Below, piece by piece: positions 1 to 7,572 of a DNA stretch of 10,196 nt. A program made the translations under genes and the position numbers. The notes under the pieces are model-generated. The model was not told the DNA's origin. It did not search any database and was given only the letters and a program-made list of their open reading frames with translations. Numbering within the stretch: position 1 is the first letter of the stretch; each line of letters begins with the position of its first letter. The stretch covers positions 38,305 through 48,500 of the forward strand of contig NWUY0300006647.1 of NCBI GenBank assembly GCA_004151065.3. The letters run 5' to 3'. Source of the DNA: Larix sibirica. Lineage: Eukaryota > Streptophyta > Pinopsida > Pinales > Pinaceae.

Positions 1-203
1 ATTGTTATTCAAAAAACTGAATCAAATAGTACAAAATAGTTCAGTAGACAGTCTCAAAACACTGTTATATAAGCGTACAAGTATTCACATATCCCAAGCT
101 TTTCCAAAAAGAAACTATAAGGAGGTGTTGAGTATCAGATATTTGCATCATCTAGTTTAAAGGTTTGATATCTAAAGATATCAGATGCATCCAAAATACA
201 AAA
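1..203 (-). other. 3' UTR of element 1, cut by the window edge
   Basis: This stretch follows the RNase H stop codon (206-204 on the minus strand). Close to the edge the minus strand reads TTTGATTC (26-19) and then TGAATAACAA (11-2), the same two blocks found just before the A-tail of element 2. There are no poly-T runs on the plus strand, so the poly(A) end has not been reached and probably lies only a few tens of bases outside the window. A perfect 7-bp inverted repeat, GATATCT / AGATATC, lies at 167-182. An imperfect copy of a TATCAGAT..GCATC motif occurs at about 135-149 and 179-192. No open frame is supported here. Confidence 0.7.
167..182. repeat. Short perfect inverted repeat in the element 1 3' UTR
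   Basis: GATATCT (167-173) and AGATATC (176-182) are perfect reverse complements separated by AA. RNA of the element could form a 7-bp stem here, although the loop is too short for the full stem. It may be chance in AT-rich DNA. Confidence 0.5.
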
Positions 204-860
204 CTAGTTATCAAAAATATCAAAGGATCCTTGATCATATAGTTGAGAACCCTGAAACTCCTCCGAATTTATGATTCCTTCGTCACCTTCCAAAGCTTGC
301 TTGGACAACTTGTATGCTAATGAGCTATGTTATCTATAAATATGTTCAAAAATGATATTTTTGAATTGTCTGATCTCAACTTTGATCCTTGGACACCAGT
401 GTATAAGTGAGGTTACATTCAATTGATATTCCTCTTTGACCCATTTAATCGTCACCCGTGAATCCCCAAAGACTTTGATGTCATCAATGCCAAAATTATT
501 TGCCACTTTAAGAATACACTAGAGTGCAAGCAATTATGTCTTCATTTTTGTACCAGCACCACAGTTTAGTTTGAAGGTAAATTTATGATCATTGTTCATA
601 AATAGTACCCCACCTGCAGCACATAATCCATTAACAATTGCACCATCAAAGAAGGCATAAGCACCTTCAATCTGAAGTATACTAATATTCTCCTTATAAT
701 CTTTTATACTAGCATCATCTATACAATAATATTTCACCATATTTAAAATCTATATGCAGATGTTATGAGTAATTGGTGGTTGATCATCAAATACAGTTAT
801 GTTCCTTGCTCTCCAAATTGACCAAGTATAATAGCAGGAAGATAATGACAATATCTGCAT
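204..860 (-). pseudogene. Element 1 RNase H domain (C-terminus of ORF2), broken
   Basis: RNase H removes the RNA strand from the RNA/DNA hybrid made during target-primed reverse transcription. Plant L1 elements carry an acquired archaeal-like version. Upstream, the frame reads WSIWRARN (about 835-812), the usual lead-in after the zinc finger. The domain then shows FDGA (Asp at about 647-645), GAGTK, LLAL, GDS (468-460) and LAYKLSK near 320-300. Compared with the family, the first Asp and the GDS Asp are present. The catalytic Glu expected just before LLAL is a TAA stop (536-534), which looks like GAA to TAA. The final Asp of the LADxLSK motif reads Tyr. Further stops lie at 750-752, 519-521 and 330-332. 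A frameshift near 860 separates this frame from the zinc-finger frame. It cannot encode an active enzyme. Confidence 0.85.
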
Positions 861-871
861 CTTCTACACCA

Positions 872-1747
872 CTAAAGGCAGTTGATGTCAAAACTTGAAT
901 TACCCCATTCTTGATCAATATTTAAAGTAGACATAGTCATATTCCAAATCTTAGTAGTAAACTCACATCTAACTAACAAATGATTTGTTGAATCAACTTT
1001 AGCTTTGCACATGAGGCATATATTGGGCCCATACCATCCTCTTCTAATGAGGTTGTCCCAAGTTTTTAATCCATCCTGTAGTGCAAACCACATGAAACAT
1101 TTTATTTTTAGTGGTACTTGCCACTTCCATAGACTTTTATACCACCAATTTTGAACCATATGACATCCATTTTTTATAAGACTTTGATATGGTGTTTTGG
1201 CAATGATGATACCTAAGGCTGGATTAGCTTGCCAAATAAGCAAATCGTGATTATCATTGAGTCTGCAACCTGCTGAATTTAAGTTTTATATATATAGATT
1301 CCATTCCGTAGCAACAAATCCAGATATCCCCAAATCTTTAGCAGAATACCAGTATTAAGAGTTCCCATTCAAGACAGAAGGTTTCTTAATCTGTGCAAGT
1401 GAATAGAAGCCACATTCTCTTAGATAGTTTAGGACATTATCAAAAAGTTTATAATTATCCTCCATACCCAGAATGGGATCAAGACCAATCAATATATTCT
1501 TACCATTCCCAACACACCAAGTAAGATCTTTTGCATGCCAATTATAAATTTTAATGAAACCTACCCATACATATGATGTACCTTTTTTTACTTTCTTAGG
1601 ATTCCTTATCCAAGATATGATATCCCCCCTGATATACTTCTCATGTAATACCTTGGACCATAAGTTGGTACCAAATAAACCGCGGGAAAATCTTTTCAAT
1701 CTTAGTGCACTACTGAACTAATATAGATTTTTGATGCCCCAACCACC
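872..1747 (-). pseudogene. Element 1 connector and zf-RVT zinc-finger region of ORF2
   Basis: Downstream of the RT, the frame opens with GGWGIKNLY, the standard start of the post-RT connector in plant LINEs, and continues through LW and KY motifs. The later segment 1243-872 begins LLIWQANPALG, continues KIKCFMW and TWDNLIRRGW, and then has CLMC, with Cys at about 1018 and 1009, followed by His and Cys in HLLVRC (about 982-965). This CxxC...HxxxxC array is the zf-RVT (zinc-binding in reverse transcriptase) signature, thought to bind nucleic acid. Stops interrupt the same frame at 1748-1750, 1718-1720, 1355-1357 and 1286-1288, and the frame ends at the TAG at 872-874. There is no frameshift within the segment, so the decay here is mostly by substitution. 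All four zinc ligands remain. Confidence 0.88.
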
Positions 1748-1750
1748 CTA

Positions 1751-3274
1751 GTCTTCAGGTAGAGCAAGTCTTTCCCAGCTTGTCATAACAATTTTGCTTC
1801 TTTCCATTCCCCCAGTACATAGAAAGTTGAAGATATATTTCCTTAAAGTATCGATAATGGATTTTAAAACCTGAGATAGGGAGAACCAATAAACAGGAAT
1901 CCCAGTTAGAACAACTTTGATGACTGTGAACCTCCCACCAATAGAGAGCATCCTGAAGGTCCACTGTTGTATCTTTTTTTCAAACTTAGTGATAAGCCAA
2001 GACCAACCATTAATCTTATATCCATTTGGCTTCAAGAAATAGCCCAAATACTTAAATCCCTCATCCAAATGGAAGACTTTATAAGGTAGAATTGTAGTAA
2101 TATTTGCCAAATTCTGATCCTTTGTTCTGTAGTAATAGAAGCTAGACTTTTTTATACTCACTTTCATTCTTGATGCATCACAAAAAACCTTGATAATTTC
2201 CTTGTAGCATAGCCATTCTTCAATAGAATCAATACCAAAAAGCAAGACATCATCTACAAAAAGTATATGTGTAATATAAATAGCAGCAGATAATTTTATA
2301 CCCTTTAATTTACCTTCTCTTTTGGCATTCAGGATTAATCTACTTAAACCTTCAATAATTAAAATAAATAAAAGAGGAGAAAGAGGGAAACCTTGTCTAA
2401 TACCTCTTGTACTCTTGAAAAAAACTGTAGGTGAACCATTTACCAAGACAACAAAGTTTGTTGTGGACACACATGCCATGATCCAATTTATAACCCCAAG
2501 GGGGAGTCCAATCTAAATAAGAATTAATCTTAAGTAAACACAACCCACTCTATCATAGGCTTTCTCCATATCCATATTCAACAATAATGCCTTAAGCTTC
2601 CTCTTTTTAATAGAATGGATTAATTCTTGTGAAATTCCAGTTGCATCTAAAATTTGGTTGTCTTGAATAAAGCCAAATTGTTCTGAAGACATGTGTTTTG
2701 ACAGAGTAGGCTTTATCCGATTGGATATAATTTTCGAAATAATTTTGTAAACAAGATTACATAGTGCAATGGGTCTAAAATCAGAGAAGGTATTAGGCTT
2801 GTTTCTCTTTGGAATCAGAGTAATGAAGGTTGAATTCAAAGCACCATATATAAATCCTTATTTCCTATAAATTCCACCATATTAAGGATGTCAACCGCCA
2901 TAATATCAAAGAAATGGAGAAAAAGTTCTACTGTCCAACCGTCAAGTCCTGGACTTTTTTCTTTAGCAAATTGCTTGAGAGTTTCTTCAACTTCCTTTAG
3001 TGTAACCTTTTTTCCAATGTCTCTCCCTTCTGAGTCATCAAAAAACTTTGGGAATAACTTTATGGTCTTCAATTGTGCTTCCAACACACTAGTACCTGGA
3101 TCTGTAAAAAAATTACCAAAGAAATTTTTGGCTGAGTTTTGTAATTCCTTTTGACCCTTTATAACATTACCAGAATCATCTGTTAACTTCCATATATAAT
3201 TAATGTTTCTTTTGTATGAGGCATATGAGTGGAAAAATATGGTGCTATTATCTCCCAAGCCTATCTACAAGGCT
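1751..3274 (-). pseudogene. Element 1 reverse transcriptase domain of ORF2
   Basis: This is the L1-type RT core, which copies the element's RNA at a nicked target. It enters through YGDNSTIFFH (about 3261-3229), the GDxNTxFFH motif before the RT. It continues with KSPGLDGWT (about 2958-2932), FITLIPK, DFRPIALCN, EQFGFI and then AYDRV (2560-2546), motif A, whose Asp is a catalytic metal ligand. After a stop at 2513-2515 come GIRQGFPLSPLLF (about 2404-2366) and FVDD (2260-2249), motif C with both catalytic Asp residues. FVDD replaces the commoner FADD. The region ends with IGGRFTVIKVVL and the IPVYWFSL thumb motif. One frameshift at about 2837 splits LYMV from LNSTFITLIPK, and another near 3270 precedes the domain. 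The catalytic residues are intact, so the loss of function comes from the frameshifts and stop. Confidence 0.95.
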
Positions 3275-3553
3275 CTACTTTTCAATATGCTTCAATATTT
3301 GTTCCTTTTTTTGTTCAAATTCTTTGATTTTAGATATATCCTCTTCCCTTAAAGGTTGATCTTTATCTTTTGAATGAAGAACTTTGATCTGCTCTTCCAT
3401 AAATTTATGTTCCCTCAAATATTGTTGATTTTTACCTTTAATCCATTTTGTAACAACTTCTTTCAACTTTTTGAGTTTGAAAACTAATTTATCCATAGGA
3501 TTTAGTTCTTCTTCCATCTCAAACTTGAGCCAGAAATTTCTAATGTATGATCA
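3275..3553 (-). pseudogene. Element 1 charged spacer between endonuclease and RT
   Basis: The frame of the endonuclease continues after a TGA at 3553-3551 through FWLKFE into an 80-residue stretch that is very rich in Lys and Glu with regularly spaced Leu, Ile and Val (DKLVFKLKKLKEVV, then DISKIKEFEQKKEQILKHIEK, spanning about 3487-3278). It looks like a long amphipathic helix or coiled coil. All plant L1 ORF2 proteins have such a poorly conserved charged linker here. It is not a separate gene: it shares the frame and lies between the SDH motif and the GDNSTIFFH motif. It ends in a TAG (3277-3275), next to the frameshift before the RT. Confidence 0.75.
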
Positions 3554-4302
3554 GAACTCCTCATTCAATAGCCAAGAACTATTGAATTTGAAGGGGTGCG
3601 CCAATGAAGGTATAACATCATCCAATTGTAAGTAAATATTCCAATGATCAGAGAATTTATACTCACCCACCCAAGATCTATGTCGGTGAAAGGATTGAAG
3701 AAAAGTGGATTTAACTAAAAATCTGTCAAGTCTTTTTTGAATACCATCATTTCCCCCTCTAACATTTGACCATGTAGGAACTAGATAGTTCGGGAGAACA
3801 TCCACCAGATCAAAACTACACATTAAATCTTTAAAGTAATCGGCCATATCATTTACCCTACCTGACTGTCCCCAGATCTATGGTCTTGAAATTGTGAAGT
3901 TTAGGTCTCCTGCACTAATTAAATTTTCAATGTTCAGGAGACCAGAATGCTTTAAAGACTCCTAGAAACAATCCCTTTCCTTATAAGGTCCATAGCAATC
4001 TAGTATAGAGATTTTTCTATCTAAATTACCTATCAACCCTTCAATTAATAAACCCCATCTAGTTCTAAAGGACTGAAATTGAAAGAAGCGAGGATTCCAT
4101 CTAGTTAATAATCCGCCAGATAACCCCAAGGAGCTTATAGCCGATAGTTCCCAACCAGGTAGACAGTTAGCTATTTTTTCAATGGCGATTTCATCCGGGC
4201 ACATGGTTTCTTGAAGTAATATAATCTCAGGGTTAGTATCTTGTATATAAGTTTGGTAAGGGCCCTAACCCTAGGGAATTTTTTATCTTTCCATGATAAT
4301 TT
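3554..4302 (-). pseudogene. Element 1 AP-like endonuclease domain of ORF2
   Basis: In L1 elements this domain nicks the target DNA to prime reverse transcription. The N-terminal beta strand survives as KLSW (about 4302-4291). A one-base shift near 4245 leads into DTNPEIILLQETM with the catalytic QET (4213-4205). Next come LSGGLLTRWN (about 4123-4094), a CYGPY strand (about 3997-3983), GDLNF (3910-3896) holding the metal/phosphate-site Asp and Asn, PTWSN (about 3778), KRLDRFLV, and FSDH (about 3655-3644) with the catalytic Asp-His pair. Two stops fall in frame: 3964-3962, after YKERDCF, and 3880-3878, where RPQIWG would be expected, so CAG to TAG is likely. The segment around the usual NCRGLG motif is missing or unrecognisable. 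Every catalytic residue that I can place is present. Confidence 0.9.
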
Positions 4303-4385
4303 TGTAGTTTCTTTAATCTTTGATATATACTGATCTTAATTGGAATAATTTAATGTATACCGATCCTCTATGATATTGAAAGAAG
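4303..4385. other. Head-to-head junction between the two LINEs
   Basis: Recognisable element 1 coding ends at about 4302 on the minus strand. Plausible element 2 spacer coding begins at about 4366-4384 on the plus strand. The bases between them are AT-rich and have no gene. They contain an imperfect direct repeat, TGATATATACTGATC (4321-4335) and TAATGTATACCGATC (4351-4365), matching at 12 of 15 positions and offset by 30 bp. I cannot tell whether this is an old target-site duplication, leftover LINE sequence or chance. The exact breakpoints cannot be placed without intact relatives. Confidence 0.45.
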
Positions 4386-4776
4386 AACGGAGGAGATATT
4401 TTCCTCCAATCCCTCTGGGATTCTATCTGATATAGATAAAGATGTGGTAGTGGAGCTCGAAGGCACCTCGAAGGAAGAAAACAAAATATCCTAAAGATGG
4501 AGGAGGAGGGATGGTGGTTAAAAAGTAGAGCAATTTGGATTTCTCAAGGTGACTAGAACATTGCCTTTTTCATCTTGTAGATCATAGGAGGAATGTGAAC
4601 GCTATTTGAGAACTGAGAGAAAATGATGGCCGACTTCTGAAGCAAAAAAACATTTTTAGCGCATCTTTAAAGACCAAGGAAAGAAAACTATTATAATTCG
4701 GATGGAATTGGTATGTTGCTTCCCTCGATTCTTTTCTCCAGATGAAAGTAGGAAAGTGACAAATCCAATATCAATG
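4366..4776 (+). pseudogene. Element 2 spacer and pre-RT segment of ORF2, heavily shifted
   Basis: Frame 1 from about 4384 reads EEIFSSNPSGILSDIDKDVV, resembling the helical linker upstream of plant L1 RTs. Frame 0 from about 4461 reads RHLEGRKQNILKMEEEGWW and then LKSRAIWISQGD (to 4553), the family's WxxKSRxxWxxxGDxNTxFFH motif, with a TAG at 4554-4556. Frame 2 from about 4572 then gives FHLVDHRRNVNAI and LRENDGRLL. Frame 1 resumes near 4714 with FPRFFSPDESRKVTNP. At least three small indels are therefore needed, making this the most damaged part of the element. The family assignment rests on the order and spacing of these short motifs. The exact 5' end is uncertain. Confidence 0.7.
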
Positions 4777-4782
4777 TAATAA

Positions 4783-6010
4783 TTAACAAAGGTTTTGATG
4801 GGGTTTGCAAAGTGCAAGAGTTTGGGGAGAGATGGTTGGACGATGGAGTTCTTCTTAGAGTTCTTAGATATGGTCGGGTTGGATTTGCTCAAGGTTGTAG
4901 AAGAATCTCAGACTCTCGTCTTTGTCAATGGCGTCATGAACACCACTTTCTTAACTCTTATTCTGAAAACTTCCAATCCTGGGAACTTCAACGACTTTCA
5001 TCCAATATCCTTGTGCAACCTGGTTTATAAAGTCATCTCCAAGGTAATTTCTTATCGTCTAAAACAATTCTTTCCCAATTTATTTCAAAGGATCAATTTG
5101 GGTTTCTGGGGAATAGGTAGATTTTGGACGCAATCGGTGTGGCTCAAGAGTGCATGCACTCTATTAAAATAAAGAATATGAGGGCAATAGTTTTAAAGCT
5201 TGACATTGTCAAAGCTTACGACAGGGTCGATTGGGGTTTCCTGAGACTAGTCTTATTGCAAATTGTTTTAAGTTTTGAGGCAACCAATTGGATAATGGGC
5301 TGCATTTCTTCCACAAATCTTTATGTGTTGGTTAATGGAGCTCCTTCACGGTTCTTTAGAAGTTCAAGGGGATTATGATAAGGGTGTATCTTGCCCCCCT
5401 GGTTATTTATTCTAATTATTGAAGGGTTGAGCTTAGTGATTAAAAAATCTAAGGTTGAAGGTTCTCTCATGGGGGTCAAAATATCTGATGAAGTCAGGAT
5501 TACCCATCTCTTGTTCATGGATGATGTTTTGCTCTTTGGAAGAGGTGTTATCGCTGATTGGAAGGCCTTTAAGGACTACTTCAATACTTTTTTGGAAGCT
5601 ACGAGAATGTAGGCCAATGTTGAGAAGTCGAGCTTTTTGAGTGCTAATGTTGGGGAGGATTTTGTTGCCTAATTAAAAACGGTCCTTCCGTTTAAGGTTG
5701 ATACTTTGGAGACCAGCCTGAAATACCTCGGTTATTATACTAAACCGAATAATTATCTTAGAGGTGAATGGATTTGGATCCTAAAGAAGGTAGAATAAAT
5801 GTTAGAGAGTTGGAGCTACCACTGGCTATCCTTGGGAGGCCGCCTCACTCTGGTTTAAGCTGTGTTGGAAAATATACCAGTCTATTGGCAGTCTCTAGCG
5901 AAAATCCTAATCTCTATTTTGAATAAAATTCATCAAAAGTGTTTCACCTTCTTATGGTATGGGAAGAAAGTCCAATGCAAGTATCATCTGGTGAGCTGGG
6001 AGAAAATTTC
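4783..6010 (+). pseudogene. Element 2 reverse transcriptase domain of ORF2
   Basis: The core motifs run in order. KSLGRDGWT (about 4816-4842) stands where KSPGPDGWT is usual, so both family prolines are lost. Next come TTFLTLI, FNDFHPISLCNLVYKVISKVIS, and DQFGFLGNR followed by TAG and ILDA (tag at 5118-5120, probably CAG to TAG). Then comes AYDRVDW (5214-5234), motif A, with its Asp. VLVNGAPSRFF precedes SSRGL, then TGA-TAA at 5376-5381 where RQG is expected. FMDD (5514-5525) is motif C with both catalytic Asp residues. LSLGGRLTLV is followed by TAA (5856-5858), then ENIPVYWQSL and LVSWEKISHPKG. Stops also lie at 4777-4782, 5610, 5670 and 5796. One frameshift falls near 5078, from frame 1 to frame 0. 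It is non-functional, but both catalytic motifs are still readable. Confidence 0.94.
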
Positions 6011-6891
6011 CCACCCGAAGGGCTTAGGGGGATGGGTCTTAAAGAACATCTATGATTTTGGAAAATCCTTGGCGGCCAAAATCCCGTGGAGGCCCCTTTT
6101 CGGTGATGGACTATGGAGTCAGGTAATCAGGGTAAAGTATCTTCCAAACTATTCCATCGTGGACTGGTTACGCAAAGACCATTATAACACGCCTGGGAGT
6201 TCTAACATTTGGTGTTGCCTCTTAAATTCACTTGATTTAGTTAAGGAATGGATGGTGTGGAAACCAGGTAGTGGATTATAAATAAATCTAGGTTAGAACC
6301 CTATCCTTGGTAGTGCTGATTACTCTACCCCATTTGCTAACTTAGTGTCAGAGTTGCAAGCAAAAGGAATAGTGGTTTTGCCTCAAGTGTACGAAGCAGT
6401 GGTTATGAATCGGGGTCACCATAGATGGAGACAAGCTGTAGATTTGAACTTTTCGGTTGAGCTTCACACAGAATGGGTCATTTTTATTAAAGGTATCCTT
6501 CATTTCAGCATTTATTTTTCAAATGATACAAATACGCTGTTGTGGTCTTGGAATGCAGAGAATGGCATTGTTACAACAAAAAAGGCATATGATGCAATTA
6601 CTGTAAATAAATGGGATGCAAAGAACAAGTGGTGGAATCCTTGTCTATGGAAGTGGAACTATCCACTAAAGCTGAATGTTTTCGCTGGTTGGTTTGGAGA
6701 AGAATATTTTGACATGGGACAATTTAATTAAGAGAGGAGGGCATGATCCTGGTTATTGCATCTTATGTAAAAAGGCGAAGGAGACTATAGACCACCTTCT
6801 GGTTCATTGTGACTTTACGAAACAAGTTTGGAATGATGTGGCTAAGTCCCTCAAATTCACCAAATGTTGGTGTGTTGGCTCCTTTGAATAA
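6011..6891 (+). pseudogene. Element 2 connector and zf-RVT zinc-finger region
   Basis: After the RT thumb, frame 0 continues GLGGWVLKNIYDFGKSLAAK and then LWSQVIRVKYLP, the conserved post-RT connector of plant LINEs. Stops follow at 6279-6281 and 6294-6296. From 6345 to about 6680 it reads through the HRWRQAVD and LLWSWNAENGIVTTKKAYDAI motifs (the usual D.L.W...G.YS.K.AY pattern). A one-base shift near 6680 moves the reading to frame 1, which gives ILTWDNLIKRGGHDPGYC, then LCKK and HLLVHC. The CxxC (Cys at 6757 and 6766) and HxxxxC (to 6810) ligands match the zf-RVT signature of element 1 and are all kept. The frame ends with a TAA at 6889-6891 and continues into the RNase H lead-in. Confidence 0.9.
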
Positions 6892-7572
6892 TGTTTTCTT
6901 CTTTGGCTCTCAGTGGATAGAAAGTGGGAACTTCCTGTGTTCATTGCTTGGTCGGTCGAGAAGCATAGAAACACTATTCTCTTTGAGGATCAAAAGAGGA
7001 ATATTAACAAAGTGTGATGGAAGTTGTGGGTGCATATCAATAAATCCATAATGCAGAGAATATCAGGAAAGATAGAGTTGCTACACAATCGGCCTTTGAC
7101 ATTTAGATGCACTGTGATCATCGATGGTGCTTCTCAGGAAGGAAGGGTTTTTTTTGGGGCAAGGATGGTGTTAAATCTGAGTAACAATCACACCTTCAAA
7201 CTTTAGATGGGTTACGGTAGGGGCACAAACACCAAAAGCAAGCCGTTAGCTTTGGGTGGCCTTCTATTCTTTGCTTGGGAAAAAAATATACCTTCTCTGC
7301 ATATTATGGGTGACTCAAAGATAGTTTTGGACTAGGATCAAAACAAGGGGAGGCTACGGGTGCTTCATCTTGAGTGGTAGAAACAGAGGATTAGAGGTCT
7401 CCAATCATCCTTCCACTCTCTTCAGTTTTACCATGTATACATGGAGTTCAACCTAGATGTGGATCTCCTATCTAAAAAAGTGTTGAATTCAACAGAAGGT
7501 GGCATTCAGTATGAAGAGTGGATTAATGATTCCCTGATCTCTCATGGTTCAACTGCCTTTTTTTTATTTTAG
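6892..7572 (+). pseudogene. Element 2 RNase H domain (C-terminus of ORF2), broken
   Basis: Frame 1 reads FIAWSVEKHRNTILFED, the W..ARN...F lead-in, and then the RNase H fold. IIDGAS has the first Asp at 7123-7125. VLNLSNNHTFKL is followed by TAG (7204-7206). GRGTNTKSKPLALGGLL comes next, then IMGDSKIV with Asp at 7312-7314, FYHVYMEFN, and VDLLSKKVL with Asp at 7462-7464. The family usually has TKAE in the third motif; here the catalytic Glu position reads Lys (AAG at 7240-7242). Three of the four DEDD residues therefore remain. Internal stops lie at 7015, 7204, 7333 and 7378, several of which fit TGG to TAG. The natural stop appears to be 7570-7572, after the usual short C-terminal tail. The other likely partner, a gypsy RNase H, is excluded by the continuous LINE context. 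Confidence 0.85.

Larger units (their letters stand above)
1..4325 (-). mobile_element. Element 1: degenerate L1-type LINE with a nearly full ORF2, no ORF1
   Basis: Reading the minus strand from about 4302 down to 206 gives, in order, an AP-like endonuclease, a spacer, an RT, a zf-RVT finger and an RNase H. This is the ORF2 order of plant L1-clade LINEs. The coding span is about 1,366 codons, close to a complete ORF2 of the RNase H-bearing subgroup. The main frame is kept for most of the length. Frameshifts lie near 4245, 3270, 2837 and 860, and in-frame stops lie at 3962, 3878, 3551, 2513, 1748, 1718, 1355, 1286, 750, 534, 519 and 330 (lower coordinate of each). No ORF1/gag is seen upstream of 4302, where the sequence soon becomes element 2 on the other strand. 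The 3' UTR leaves the window at position 1, so the poly(A) tail and target-site duplication are not visible. The 5' limit is uncertain by tens of bases. Confidence 0.95.

Noticed and set aside
120-131. AGGAGGTGTTG resembles a ribosome binding site.
   Set aside because: The context is a plant LINE 3' UTR on the opposite strand with no following open frame.
1755-1964. Minus-strand open frame of 69 codons.
   Set aside because: It overlaps the element 1 RT thumb in another frame and has no motif of its own.
2322-3154. Plus-strand open frames at 2322-2516 and 2888-3154.
   Set aside because: They lie antisense to clear RT motifs of element 1 and are shadows of that coding sequence.
4261-4276. CCCTAACCCTAGGG looked like interstitial telomeric repeat.
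   Set aside because: It is only about two imperfect units, does not match the plant TTTAGGG array, and lies within the 5' end of the element 1 endonuclease reading.
4656-5518. Minus-strand open frames at 4656-4892 and 5321-5518.
   Set aside because: They are antisense to the pre-RT and RT region of element 2 and carry no recognisable domain.
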